Origin: Xylaria sp. FL1777
Lineage: Eukaryota; Ascomycota; Sordariomycetes; Xylariales; Xylariaceae
Direction: 5' to 3'
Length of the DNA: 64,000 nucleotides
Assembly: GCA_022578965.1 (NCBI GenBank)
Contig: MU400612.1
Location: forward strand, 81,030-145,029
The notes below the pieces were generated by a model, which was not told the origin of the DNA, made no database searches, and saw nothing but the letters and a program-made list of their open reading frames with translations. The translations under genes were made by a program, and so were the position numbers. Every line of letters begins with the position of its first letter. Within the stretch, counting starts at the first letter, position 1. Below, piece after piece: positions 20,111 to 31,332 of this stretch.

Positions 20111-22097
20111 TCATTTGCAACTGTCCCTCCCTCTAGACTTCCTCCACCAATTCTTGCTCTCGTTCACAGTGGGGTGCTTTGTAGGAAATCCCTCACCGAA
20201 ACTAAGAACCGTATAACTAGGCGAGTTGACGAAAATAAAGAAGTCGTCATCGCCAACGAGCTTGCCTGGGTTTATCTCGGAGGGAGAGGGAATGAAAGAA
20301 TCTTTCCACTTTGGGTGTGGCGAAAATTCTTGTAGGACGTCGAGCCCGAGCTCAATGTTTAGTCTTTCGCCCATATCCCCAGTATCAAAGGGCACTCGGC
20401 GACGACGATAAATGAGCGACATATTCTCATGCATGGTGGTGTACATGGGGACCGATGGGGCTTTCTCCCGAGACGTATCGAGCTCGGTACAAGGGGCAAG
20501 CGACATGACAGGTCTTGCATTTGATGCAGTCTGTCGTCTATGAAATTGATCATCCATTATGAATAGCCTATTATTCCAGACATGAGATATCCAAGGGCTT
20601 AGCTCGCTAAGATGGTGACGAAGGGTAGTGAACGACTTCGTATAGATGTTAAAACAGAGTGAGACAAGCTGGCGGGACTTTCGACCGCACGGACAAACTT
20701 CCCCGTGGGCATTGTTGCTAGTGGTTAACGGCTCTTGGATGACCTGGACTAGACAGTAGCCCCCAAACGAGTTCAGCTTCTCCCACCTCAGAAGCCCCCT
20801 CTCACTTGTCCTGGGGTCGGAGTAGATACGGTCCTTCATAACGTACGTTGCCGCGATCTCCCCATCACATATCTCGTACACCGTTAGCTTCCCAGACTCG
20901 TCCAAGGCCAGGGTTATCACGAAAAAGACGCCCCTGATAGTAGGGGAGAGAATAAAATCAATGAGCAGTTGGCTGTTCCTAAGATGCAAACCTTGCTGGG
21001 AGGAGAGCCAGATCCTTGGTGTCCACACCGGGGGACCGCCCGAGACGACATACTCCCGCGGGTAGCAAGAAAGCTTATGCACTATTATGCGAGTCAGTAG
21101 TGGATATAACTGAGGGGGCAATGGCTACCAAGAAAGACCAAGACTTTGAACAACCAGCGGTGATGAATAAAATACGCAAAATTACTCACTATCAATGTGG
21201 TGGAGTTTCTCCCCAAACTTCCAGATGTATATATCGGAACTTTGAGAGACCACCAATATCGTTTCGCCTTCTGTAATACACCGTTTGAAGTTTTCGGGTA
21301 CTTCAAAGGACTCCAGACGATTAAGCTCCAAATGCCATACATGCAGTTTGGTATCATGCCCCATGACAAAGAGCTTTTTCCCCATTGCTGTCTTATACCC
21401 ACGTATCGACTCCCCATGGTTAGGGAATAGGTACACCCTCCTCGCCCTTGTTCGTAAGTCGTCGACAACGGCTAGGTACTACAGCATTTGGGGTCAGTAG
21501 TCACAATTAGGCGAGTCAACCTTAAACATTTCAGCGTCACACAAAACTCCGAAAATGACATACCGGCATACTATATCCTTCCGGAAACCAAGCCACGCGG
21601 CCGTTAGAGTACATCATAAAGCGAGAGAACCGCTGTGCATCGTCTACCTCTAGATTCTCCACGCTGTCGTAGGAGTGGACGCCTCCCTCAGAGACGGGAA
21701 CATGTTTGCTAAGCTGAAAGAACTCGTCCGATGCGAGACCAAAACCATAGTGCATGGCCGCGGCGAATTTCCCGGCAGTTCGCCTACACATGCGATGAAG
21801 GCTCCGGCGGAACAGCTCACTCCTTGCCGACCCGTCATTATCAGTCAGACGAATGTGCTGGCCAAGTCCCGGAAACCAGCGATCGGCCAGAGTGGGCCAG
21901 ATCTCATCGCTCAACCAAACCAGTCGCAGCACGCGACTGGCACTAAGCGCCGCATCCACGTCTCTGGGCTCAAGATAGCCGATGATCAGCACGTGGAGCT
22001 CGAACGGGAGGCCCGCGAAAACATCGTGAGCATCGCATTCCTGCGTCGAGATCCGAGGCCCAGATGATCGATGGAACCTTGCCAGAAGCGCTTTCAT
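20111..22097 (-). CDS. F-box protein with a beta-propeller-like C-terminal region
   Basis: Probable substrate receptor of an SCF ubiquitin ligase. Exons are 22097-21564, 21478-21190 and 21081-20111 (597 residues). Introns of 85 and 108 nt are in phase; junctions read EGYSMP|YLAVVDD and HHID|MHKLSCYP. The F-box is at about residues 27-75 (FAGLPFELHVLIIGYLEPRD, then LRLVWLSDEIWPTLADRWFP), where it would bind Skp1. Downstream come short strand repeats (GKKLFVMGHDTKLHVWHLEL, ETILVVSQSSDIYIWKF) that resemble WD40/propeller blades but lack clear GH/WD spacing. A Cys pair (EVCPCGRKS) sits in a loop. The family matches the fungal F-box proteins with a degenerate propeller. The target is unknown. Confidence 0.85.
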
Positions 22098-23379
22098 TTT
22101 TCGCCTTCAACAACCCTTCAAGCTCTTCACGAGAGGAGAATCCTGAGTGGTGACCAGCAGAATCGTAGGCTCGAACTGGGCTCGGGTAATTGGATTCTAA
22201 AACCAAGTCGCGTGAGCAGGCCCCTGTACAGTACAGAATTACAGTCTATCGCTGTAAATGCGCACTGTCAGTGGCTGTGTTTTTCAGCTTCCACGCAATA
22301 CTGCATGAATAAGCTCGATGAGGACCAGTCGGTTTGTTTTCTTGCCATGATCACTGACTGTCCCAAGAATGGGCTTGCTTAGGACTATAAGGCAGAATGG
22401 TAAGCCTAGAAACTAACACGAGCAGCTCCTGCGTTTTTGCGTTACCTTGGTTTCTTTGTCTCGGGACTGCTACCTCCCACATCTCCGCCAATCGCTTTAT
22501 ACCGATTGGCTAGCTTCGGCCCTTCGAATGTTGATTATGACTAAATCGAGATATAAATCGAACTTCCCACGGCTGTTTCCATCACGTGTAGAGATAGTTC
22601 ATGACCTATCGCTCATATTCAGGCGTTGCAGCTAACGGTGTCGTCTACCATTTGCGAATCGCTTGCTGGAAACCAAGACGGGGAGTCCGTGAGGTGGCTG
22701 TTGCGGCGCGTCCGAGGTAGTATTGCATCGGTAACATCGATATCACCTTAACTGAGGCTAGGCAACCTTATTATTTTTTTTCTGCGCCCGGCAGGCAGTT
22801 ATGTTCCTGGATCCTGTTTCTCAAATGCAGTATTTTCCCAACTAATAGAAAGCGACATCACATACTCTGTGTCTTGTCCTAAGAGAGGGCTGGAGACCGA
22901 ATAACTAAACCCAAGACCCTGATTATAATAATAAGCAACTTGCCCAGACTGCATTAGCTTTAGAGAAGGGGGTGCGGGTATAGCTCTAGTAGTTTATGAA
23001 GTATCACAAAGCTTGCTAACCTTTTCATCGTCGCTGTACAATAGGTTGTTTAATCACAAATGCTATAATCGTCAACTACATCTCTCTTGTTAGATACTAC
23101 AAAGCTTATTCATGATTGTGAACCTCTTTGTGCCAATTCTATAAAGGTATCTTTGGTGGCAGCTCTCTGGTGATAAGAGCCGATAAAGGAAACAATCGAT
23201 CTAATGAAAAGAATAGCCATAGCATGATTTCTTAAAGCGAAACAATAACATTGTGATTTCCCAGCGAAATAATCGTTTTGTGTATATATATCTAGATTTC
23301 GGGTTTAATCTCCATCACAATCGGTTTGAAGCAGCAACATTTGGTATTAAGCAATTCCCCCACGGCACACAAACTGAAG
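22098..23379. other. 1.3-kb spacer, no gene seen
   Basis: This is the divergent promoter region between the F-box gene and the zinc-ribbon gene. Several short frames occur, all without coding features. Confidence 0.5.
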
Positions 23380-23850
23380 ATGAACTCGCAGGATCAAACA
23401 CAGGAGATAGATTCCCAAGACCAAACTGGGTCTGAACAAGTACAGGAGTATGTCTCCCTTCGAGATCTAGAGTTAATCCCTAGTGCTAAGCAACCCATCT
23501 TCAAGATGCCTCCCTTAGCTTTACCACAGCCTACTTCAGCGGCGACCAATGCTAACAGTAAAGGCCAGGAAACCCGGGATGCAGATAAACGCGCGCAAGA
23601 AAACGATGATTTGAGTCCAACTCCCGCCGACTCGCCTCCCAAAGGGGTTAGCCTACGTAAGCTATGGGCAGAACCTGGTGTAAAGCTAAGTGAAGTGAAC
23701 CCTACAGCTGAAGAGTGCGAAGAATACCAACAGGAAAGAGATGGTCTTGCTGAAATGATTACAGGTCCCAGTTGCTCTGTCTGCGGCGAACCCTTTACTT
23801 TTGAGGTCCTAGCAAAAGGAATGTCTTGCAACGTATGTGGCTTTATCTAA
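23380..23850 (+). CDS. Small protein with a C-terminal zinc ribbon
   Basis: Single exon, 156 residues from ATG 23380; the open frame upstream lacks an ATG. The first two thirds are Gln/Ser/Pro/Asp-rich and look disordered (EYVSLRDLELIPSAKQPIF, then GVSLRKLWAEPGVKLSEVNP). The last 25 residues form a compact CxxC...CxxC ribbon: SCSVCGEPFTF, ten spacer residues, SCNVCGFI, ending two residues after the last Gly. This is the size of a rubredoxin-like or RNA-polymerase-type zinc ribbon. I do not recognise the family. Function is unknown; a structural or protein-binding zinc module is the cautious reading. Confidence 0.6.
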   Translation: MNSQDQTQEIDSQDQTGSEQVQEYVSLRDLELIPSAKQPIFKMPPLALPQPTSAATNANSKGQETRDADKRAQENDDLSPTPADSPPKGVSLRKLWAEPGVKLSEVNPTAEECEEYQQERDGLAEMITGPSCSVCGEPFTFEVLAKGMSCNVCGFI

Positions 23851-24707
23851 TGAGGGGTTGTCCTTTATGAAGACAGTCAGAGGGCTCTTTTTTTTCTTTT
23901 GATATCATAGGTAGAAATATACCCGATTTCTTTACTTACCCATCTATACCTAGGTAGGTATTGTCTTATGTCTTGCTCACTACCTAGTATTCTGATATGG
24001 CTAGTAGTATTCTGACTATCTCTTTTAGTGTAAAAAGTATCGCTCTATTTCCCTCCCGCATTTCCTTCTCTTTCTTCTATTGAATGAATTAAAAGAGAGA
24101 TAGAGAGAGTAGTGTCCAGGGGCTGCTACACTGTCCATTAGTAACTACGGTGAACAACATTAATGCTAGCTACCTAGGTACCCAGCTACGGACTGCCTAT
24201 TCTACATTAGATTAACAAAGGCTAACAAAACTATTTACTTGGCCGCCTCTTTGGGTTAAATAGAATCTTGTTATAAAGGCTAGCGCGTCTCTACTCTGTA
24301 TATGTAAGTAGGTATGTAATAAGGTAATGTTGAAGATGACCTAGAGGTAGGTACCTAGATAAAGTACCTACCTATGCGTATGTTAGGGGTTAGAGGCAGT
24401 GCTATAATCAGAATAATATTAAGCGCAGGGGATTAATTGGTCTGCAACATACCGCGGGCGCGGGCGCGCGTAGCGCCAATACTTTCCAAGCACCAAGCTA
24501 ACTATGTCTTTGAATTTCTTATTTCTTGCAGTTCGATTATCTTCTCTCACTGCGTTGGAAACGTTGAGTATGGTGCTTACCTGGTGAGGGCGGTGTATCG
24601 CAAATACTTTTCCCATTTCACATTTCTGCCCGGGTCGGTCACTCTTCCACGTCTTCACTTCTCCTCTCTAAGTGAAGTGCCCGACATTTCCCCCGGCCGG
24701 CTACAAC
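23851..24707. other. Spacer rich in ACCTAGGT-type repeats
   Basis: No gene is seen. TACCTAGGTA occurs at 23947-23956 and 24171-24180, and TAGGTACCTA at 24348-24357, among many looser GTAGGTA/ACCTACC runs. Confidence 0.55.
23947..24357. repeat. Cluster of TACCTAGGTA / TAGGTACCTA palindromes
   Basis: Three exact copies lie within 410 bp. The same two palindromes recur at 8374, 10388, 27853, 45944, 46697 and 53948. All copies lie in spacers. Confidence 0.75.
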
Positions 24708-25475
24708 ATGTTGCGCCAACTCTGGGCCTGGTGTCGCAACCCGCGCTACAGCCTCACATCCAGCCTCACCAGGTCGTCACACCCGCAACCGGGCTTAGCA
24801 TGGCAGCGGCACTTCTTTTCACCATCTGGGATAGCGCGTCGCGCCCCGCGATTCCACCAGTATCACCAGAATGGAAGCCGCTCACGACAATTACGTGCCC
24901 ACATTCACACCAGCATTTACATGTCTATAACAGCTTTGGTGTTGAACGATGCGATGGACATCGATTTCGGGCGAGCTATGTGCATCAGATTAATCCTCAA
25001 GATCGCGGACGAGAAAGACCCTGACCAAAAGTGGCGGATATTCTGTGAGACGATCCAGCAGCTCCTATCCCGGTTTAGCGATTCCCAGCTCGAGTGTCAC
25101 GAAGGGGCGATCCGTGTACCCAGCTTTCTTGAGACAAGGCTGTTGACGGCACCTGATCCTGAGGTCGAGGGGGGTACGCTGGTGGTCTTCTTAGGCATGG
25201 TGAAGGACGCGGGCAATGATCCTTATCTCATTGATAACGGCAGATGGATCACGAACGTCGCGCTAACCATCCTGCCAGAAATCGAGGCGTTTGCGAGTGG
25301 GCTAGAATCGTCGCCCAAGGTACGAGGCGTTGCGCTGCTCTTGGAGCCGGATGGTAGCTGGAAAAGCCTGTATTGGGATGGCAAGAGATGGATGAATGTC
25401 CTCTTTCTCGAATGGCAAGATTCAGAGACCTTGAGTTATTGGGTTAAGAGGGAGTGGAACCAGGCCGATGCCTGA
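24708..25475 (+). CDS. Unrecognised protein with a probable mitochondrial presequence
   Basis: Single exon, 255 residues from the ATG at 24708; the frame is open upstream but offers no earlier ATG. The first about 60 residues are Arg/Ser/Leu-rich and almost free of acid (MLRQLWAWCRN..., LTSSLTRSS, IARRAPRF), as in matrix-targeting presequences. The rest is an acidic globular part: KIADEKDPDQKWRIFCETIQ, GGTLVVFLGMVKDAGNDPYL, VRGVALLLEPDGSWKSLYWD and a Trp-rich end. No domain is recognised. The targeting idea is inference from composition. Confidence 0.6.
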   Translation: MLRQLWAWCRNPRYSLTSSLTRSSHPQPGLAWQRHFFSPSGIARRAPRFHQYHQNGSRSRQLRAHIHTSIYMSITALVLNDAMDIDFGRAMCIRLILKIADEKDPDQKWRIFCETIQQLLSRFSDSQLECHEGAIRVPSFLETRLLTAPDPEVEGGTLVVFLGMVKDAGNDPYLIDNGRWITNVALTILPEIEAFASGLESSPKVRGVALLLEPDGSWKSLYWDGKRWMNVLFLEWQDSETLSYWVKREWNQADA

Positions 25476-25982
25476 TAATCCTGCCTATGGCTGCTGTGTC
25501 ATGTATACAGCAAGACGATGCCGTCTCAAGAAAGCTCATACGTCAGAAGAACGCTCCAGGGGTTGGATCAAGAACAGCTGGGGGACTCGGCTCGCGGTAT
25601 TGGTTAAGCGGGGAGTGACACCCTTATGAGGTTCTTCGTGTTGATCCTACATGTAGTGATCGAATTGTTCCACGGGCAAGGGAAACATAGGTTCCCTTTG
25701 TTGTGTGAGATTGATTTACGAAATCCCCGAAGCATGTAATTGTTCAGCAGTATGTTTCCAACACGGGACTTTCACAATATTGTTGTACTAATTGGTTGAG
25801 GGCAGACCGCACTCTAAACTTCCACTTCATCGCCGGGACGGCAATGACGTCAGCTTAGTCACGTCACGCCATGGGACCCCGCGTCGTGTTCCAGGCAGAT
25901 AGATAGATATAACGAGACACATTACGCAGTATATCAAAGCTGTACACCCCTATCCTCACCGACTTACTCATTCGAAGACTTC
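25476..25982. other. Promoter region of the small two-exon gene
   Basis: No gene is seen. It contains a CRE-like TGACGTCA at 25845-25852 and a nearby GTCACGTCAC. Confidence 0.5.
25845..25852. promoter_or_regulatory. CRE/bZIP-type site TGACGTCA
   Basis: A perfect 8-bp CRE palindrome sits about 130 bp before the ATG at 25983, with a second half-site (CACGTCAC) about 10 bp downstream. Fungal ATF/CREB bZIP factors bind such sites; occupancy is not shown. Confidence 0.4.
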
Positions 25983-26399
25983 ATGAGATATCTACTTAAG
26001 CTATCATCGTCACTTAATACCACGATAAATAGACAAAGGCTTCTACTAAGACAAGTCACCACGATACCCAACATGAGCAATAATACTTCGACAGACCAAA
26101 GCCAGAGTGCTGCCACCAGAGAAGTGGATCAGTCGACAACCGAGAATGCTGCAAACGACACATCCAAGGCTGAAAATACCACGGATTCCGGGGAGTCACA
26201 GGAGCAGCTCCAGCAGACCGGGCCGGGGCCAAAGGTGCTCCGCTCCCATTTCCGTGGCATGCCGAAACAGTGGGAGAAAAACCAGCGTGAGTAGTTGCCT
26301 ATTCGTTCCCTTCCTGGAGCTAATTGGGTGGTCCGTTAAAGGAGAATGGATAGATAATTTGACTGACTGTTTATAGAACCCAAGAGAGATGGAGAGTGA
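25983..26399 (+). CDS. Small two-exon protein, unrecognised
   Basis: Exon 1 is 25983-26286 and exon 2 is 26377-26399, joined by a 90-nt intron (GTGAGT...TTATAG). The protein has 108 residues and ends MPKQWEKNQQPKRDGE. The N-terminus (MRYLLKLSSSLNTTINRQRL) is basic and hydroxylated, like a mitochondrial presequence; a second ATG at 26073 (MSNNTS) would give a cytosolic form. The middle is Ser/Thr/Asn/Gln/Glu-rich and disordered. The only part that looks conserved is GPGPKVLRSHFRGMPKQWEK plus the spliced tail. No family is recognised. The last exon holds just seven codons and the stop. Confidence 0.55.
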
Positions 26400-26752
26400 C
26401 AATGTGGCCGCCTGTGAGGTTATGTGGCTTGGTTAAGGGTTGTCGTGTTGAAGGTAAAATGAGATGTTGCGCTCGAACATCGTTTTACACGTGCAAAGGC
26501 CCGATATACACCAGCAGACTTGAGGAACGAAGAATATAATACTAGTCAATCATACCTCTTGAGATGATGGTCGTTCGTCTCAACACTAGTTCCTATTTTA
26601 GTGGGACGCCGGCCAACATCCTTTCGAAAATGTGTCGATGAATACCCAGTCGAGCGCCGAGGACTAAGAAATCACGTACAGTACATTGACAGAAAATATA
26701 AACAAAATGTGACAGTAATTGCCATTCTTTTACAAGGGTATCATAAACTCAA
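26400..26752. other. Short spacer between convergent genes
   Basis: Nothing beyond the presumed 3' untranslated regions is seen. Confidence 0.5.
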
Positions 26753-27575
26753 TCACGTCATATGCAACAAGCCTCCCAGATCCTTATCCATACCGCGTAG
26801 TCTCTCCTGAAGTTCTCTCTTCTTCCTCTCTAACTCGCGGACTTCTGTCTCCGTCTTCCTGACCTCTTCCTCAGTGATTATCTCGTCATTCTCGCCTCCA
26901 ATCTCCTCGTCATCGTCATCTTCATCGTCGTCCATCCAGTGATCTCTGTTCATTTGCTTCAGCGCCTCCGCCTGCTCCTCGACCTTGGACTGGTAGTAAG
27001 CCAGCGTGCTCCGGCTGTGCGCGTACTTCGCGCGCTGCGCCGCTATCCGCTCCAGCGCGCCGGGAAACGGGTATACCCCGCAGAGCTTCTCGGCGCCCTT
27101 GAGTAGTATCTCGACGTCCACGTCGTCCTTGCCGCCGCGCCGCTCGCTCCGCCGGATCTGCTCGTGCAGATCGCCTCCCAGGACCGCCGCGACGGCCGTG
27201 TTCCGTCTCGGGGCTGCGCCGCCTCGGCTCGTGCTCGCCGATGTGGTGATTTCGCCGGAAGCGACGTTGAACACGGTTTGTCTACGCGAGGACTGCTTCG
27301 GATTATCGTGAGGTTGGACCGTTGCCGGGGGCGGCGGCGGTGGGACAGAGAACAGAGCGCGTTCGTGGGCTTCGGTGTCGCGGATCAGCGACGTGATGTC
27401 GTGGTTGGAGAGAAGGGCATTGGTGAAGATCTTGGGCGGCGGAAACCTAGTGGCATTGCTTTCTATTAGATACGTTCACATGTCATTCGTTCCTCTATTC
27501 CATGTCATACGGGAGACTGTCAATGCCTTGGCATGATATCGCGATCTGCTCGAAGTGGGCAGAAAGAAGAGACAT
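26753..27575 (-). CDS. spc34: DASH complex subunit Spc34
   Basis: Component of the DASH/Dam1 ring that couples kinetochores to spindle microtubules. Exon 1 is 27575-27511, exon 2 is 27446-26753 and the intron is 64 nt, giving 252 residues. The joined N-terminus MSLLSAHFEQIAISCQGIDS-LPFPPPKIFTNALLSNHDIT is diagnostic of fungal Spc34. So is DITSLIRDTEAHERALFSVP. The middle holds a Pro run and a Ser/Arg linker. The C-terminal half is helical (LERIAAQRAKYAHSRSTLAY, then KTETEVRELERKKRELQERL) around an Asp/Glu tract (DDDEDDDDEE), and forms the coiled coil that pairs with partner subunits. Length is normal. The ATG of the second exon's frame alone would miss the conserved N-terminus. Confidence 0.93.
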
Positions 27576-30372
27576 GATGAACTGGACGGATGTCCAAAGC
27601 TTTCACCTGCCGCGAAATGAATGGTTTGTAAGGACCTTGAGAGTCTAAGAGGATAAAATAAATGTACTCCGTACTGCTGCTATGTGGTTAAGTTGAGCTC
27701 CCTAACAAACCACCAGTCATGTCGCGCTTGGCTTGGGTACGCTACAAGCTGAGAGAGCCCCTCGGTGGGGTGGGTTCCCGTCGCTAAGCCAGTCCGTACC
27801 CGGGTCCCTGGCATAGCAGCTATAATCTGAATGAGAGTTGTCCTACCATACCTACCTAGGTAGGTTACCTACAATACTGCCCTGAACCTAGCAACGTACT
27901 TGATTGTAGTTTGTTATGAAAAGCGTGCTGTTTTATTTTTCGATCCGACCATTGCACAATAAATAGTTCAACCCTCAACTGGCTTTGAAGCTTTGCCTTC
28001 TTTCTTTATCTCTTTTTAATTCATTCGTATACTGACTTATGGGGGTTGTCGGTTTGTATTGCGTTGTGCAGCAATTGCGTCGGCTCTGTCTATTTTCCGA
28101 GCCAGGTATAGATAACTATTTGAATTATTCCTCGAAGCATCGAATGTCATCCCACATATGAATAGTAGGGATCTCTAGACTACCTAGTTTGTATGTTGCG
28201 ACTGTCCAGTCGGTGGGAGGTCTTTCTACATCCCGTCTGTGATCCCGTCAATACTCTCCCGCCTTGCCGATTTCGACTTGCCAACTTAGGCAGGTCGAAC
28301 CACACACTAAGTATTTACCTAACTATGCGTACTCTATGCTAGCCTGGGTAGATGCCAATGCCATCCAGCAAAATGTATATACTAAGACGAGATGGGATTG
28401 TGGTGTGTAGTAGATTAGGGTATACTACTCTATTCGAACAGCTGCATCCTCTAGCAGATTTACCATATTAACTAACAAGAATTACAGGAACGAATAACGA
28501 ACCGCACCCAGCCCCAATTGCCCTATAGCATTTATTTGGTTTCTTTCACCCAGTCTCTCCACTGGCCTCTCCTGTGTTCTCGAAAGGTTTTGATGCGGGA
28601 CCTTGGGACCCGGACCCAATCACCATCTCTTAGCTGCTCCTAGCCAAGCAGCTCGTCCTCCACCGCACCCACGACCTTTCCTTTCTCTCTATCTTGCAGG
28701 ACGAGTCGCTCGATCATTGGGCACGAACATTGCCGCCGCTACTCAGTCATCCCTGGCTTGTTCGGTCGAGCTTGACACCCGTCAGCACCATCATCCCATA
28801 GCACTACTGCACCATTCGGGTCCTGTCTCTACTTACTGCGTATACGATATACTGCGTACGCTCGCATAGACAAGCAGCAGCTCTGCGTAAGTAAGTCCTC
28901 GTAGCGCCTGAAGTAGCTAGCCTCACGACAACGAATCCTCGGTCGAGCCGCCTCAGACTCTTTAAATAAACCAGGGCCTGGAGACTGACAACTCACGCCT
29001 CCGTCTGTGTCGATTTCCCACCGCCTCAGCTCGGGACCTGCGGTACCTTGAAAGGGCCGTCGCCTCTTTGACCGGTGCTCACCATGCCTTACTTATGCGA
29101 TCCCTCGCCCCATGCTATGGTGAAGAATGCTATGGCATGGCGGTAGAGGAACCGGGGAGAACCTGGGAGTTTAGGGGAGCATTGCTGCCCAAGCCCGCAT
29201 CGACACGGCGAGATCCTCCGACATAGGCTCGTACTATGTATGTATGCGTGCGTAGTAGATGAAGTCGACCAAGCCCGCTTCCTTCTCTTTCCAGCGTCTG
29301 CTATTTTATTGTGCCTGCTACCGTCCCTGCTACCGTCCCTGCTACCGTCCCTGCTACCGTCCCTGTCACCGTCCCTGTACATACATACCGCAGCACATAC
29401 AACAACACACAGCAGCAGCACATTAACGCCGCGTGCGCAACGGCTCCGCAGTGCACAAATACTTTTTTTTTATCGCTCACCAGCTCTGTGTGGTGTAGCA
29501 ACGCAGAACATATACCGGTATTGGCTGGCGTCTATCAGTCAGTCCATCGTGCTGCTGGGCCCGCCCCCAACCCATGAACGCCCCTGGCACTTTGGACGCA
29601 TGAGATTCGTTCCTGTGAGCTCACCCGGCAGGAATACTGGACTAGCCCGCGTCCGTTTCTGTCCCCATCGAATTAATTTTTTTTTCTTCTTCTAACTGTC
29701 CTCTTGAAACGTGCAGCCAGCGCATTGCGCCAGCGTATTGCGCCAGCGCTCCTCCTGCTCCTCCTGCTCCTCCTGCCCCTCCTGCCCGGCCTGCTCGTGC
29801 CACACCGTCGGAAGGGTATAAATTCCAACGACCCGGCGTAATTCGTGTAGGCTTGGCCGAACGATGTCATTGAGATTCCCTCGTCTCTCTCTCGCGTGCT
29901 GAATTGCTGCTTTGTACATGACCATAGGCCAAAGGTGCTCGCTCCTCACGGTCGACATACCTAGCTGAACTTATACATACGTTTTTTTGATTGGTACGAG
30001 GCCAATTCGTTCTATACGGCGTCGGTCTTCTTGCCCTTCACGCCGCTCACATTTCGGTTCCGGTTCTCTTTTCTTCAGCGAAGAAACTGTGCAGCCGCGC
30101 CCGGCCTGCACCAACTTCCAAACTCTAAAAGACTATCATGACAAGCTATCGGACTCTTTTAACTTCTCCACGTTGGAGGTTCCTGCTCTGGGGCTTCACA
30201 CCTTAATCGTCACATATATCAATCTCTCCGTCCCACGCACCCGACTTTTTATCTCCCCGCGATTTCTACCCCACACTGTCAGACCCGGTTGAATTGGTAG
30301 ATAAGATTGCAAGCGACTTGACTCGCTCCAGCGGGAGCCATCCCACGAAGATCCTAAAGCCGCTCAGAAAGC
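27576..30372. other. 2.8-kb spacer with a tandem repeat; promoter/leader of the next gene
   Basis: No supported gene. Short frames such as 28603-28869 and 29240-29695 (plus) are low complexity. It contains TACCTAGGTA at 27853-27862, a 12-bp tandem repeat at 29314-29378 and pyrimidine-rich stretches near 30000-30280 that could be a 5' leader. Confidence 0.5.
29314..29378. repeat. 12-bp tandem repeat (CCTGCTACCGTC), about five copies
   Basis: Four exact copies are followed by a variant with GTCACC and a partial copy. Its length is a multiple of three, so it yields repetitive peptides (PATV, LLPS) on both strands that mimic coding. Confidence 0.85.
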
Positions 30373-31332
30373 ATGCGGCCCAGAACTCCCTCATTAAACG
30401 TTGGTCACACGGTGGCCGGCGGGAAGCCGACTTCACCGCCCGAGACACCCACGACTACCTCGCCCATGCAGGGTCGCCCCCTAGCTTCTAGCGTCAAACC
30501 GTCTCCTCAGGCGAAAGCGCGCCAGTACAAGGGTCCAGGACCCAACATCCGGCCTCTGGGTGGGAATAAATTCAGCTACACTCGAGACCTGCGTGCTGAG
30601 GAGATCTCGCCGCGATCTTCGCATTCTAGCGACGACGAGACTGAGTCGTCGGCAAGCCCTCCGCAGTCACCCCTGTCGGATAAACAGGGTTTCCATAAGC
30701 GTCTTGGCTTTCAATTCACTACCGCTGCTGCCGCTATTGCCGCTATAAGCGGCGGAGCGACCATCCGCATTGACGAGGCTGGTTTTGCAGTCGAAGAACT
30801 AAGCGACTACTCCCTCGATAGCGATGAGGAGATACAGTTGGATGTCATTCGGCCTTACGCCATCGAATACAGTGGGGAATCTGAACGCAGTCGATCGGGA
30901 TCCCGTCCAGCACATGAATTAGATCCCGCTCTCACAGCAGGGGTTAAGCACTTGAGTACCTTCGACTCAGACAGCGAGGAGCTAGACCCGGATGATGACT
31001 TTCAATTGCAACTGAAACTAGATCGGCAGGCTCGGCGAATACGTCGAATGAAGTCTGGCAGCATCAGCAAGCGTACAATTAGCGAGCGAGACAGCGATTC
31101 CGACCGTGAAGATGTGATGCCTTGGATCGACGCCAATGATCCGGGCCCTGTTTATCGGCGAGTGCGGCGAAAAGCCGAAAACCGCACCAGCATCCATTTT
31201 TCAGGGCCTCTGCCAGAGCGCATCGAAGAGCTCAAGGAGCCTAATAGCGATGACGAAGTCATTATCGACGATGCCGAGCTCTTTGCTCGTGAATTGCCAT
31301 ACTTCTCCTTTATGGAAGTTGATTATGCGTGA
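30373..31332 (+). CDS. Unrecognised acidic, Ser-rich protein
   Basis: Single exon, 319 residues. The N-terminal 110 residues are Pro/Ser/Thr-rich (PTSPPETPTTTSPMQGRP; SSHSSDDETESSASPPQSPL). A short hydrophobic Ala-rich segment (FTTAAAAIAAISGGATIRI) follows, then several acidic clusters typical of CK2 targets (SLDSDEEIQL, STFDSDSEELDPDDDFQL, NSDDEVIIDDAELF). A basic helix RQARRIRRMKSGSISKR lies in between. The C-terminus is AELFARELPYFSFMEVDYA. No domain is recognised; composition suggests a nuclear or phospho-regulated protein, which is inference. Confidence 0.7.
   Translation: MRPRTPSLNVGHTVAGGKPTSPPETPTTTSPMQGRPLASSVKPSPQAKARQYKGPGPNIRPLGGNKFSYTRDLRAEEISPRSSHSSDDETESSASPPQSPLSDKQGFHKRLGFQFTTAAAAIAAISGGATIRIDEAGFAVEELSDYSLDSDEEIQLDVIRPYAIEYSGESERSRSGSRPAHELDPALTAGVKHLSTFDSDSEELDPDDDFQLQLKLDRQARRIRRMKSGSISKRTISERDSDSDREDVMPWIDANDPGPVYRRVRRKAENRTSIHFSGPLPERIEELKEPNSDDEVIIDDAELFARELPYFSFMEVDYA

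Noticed and set aside
28603..28869. 88-codon Pro/His/Ala frame
   Set aside because: Short, low complexity and without features; part of the long spacer.
29240..29695. 151-codon frame with LLPS repeats
   Set aside because: The open frame comes from a 12-bp tandem repeat that stays open on both strands; no protein-like sequence outside it.
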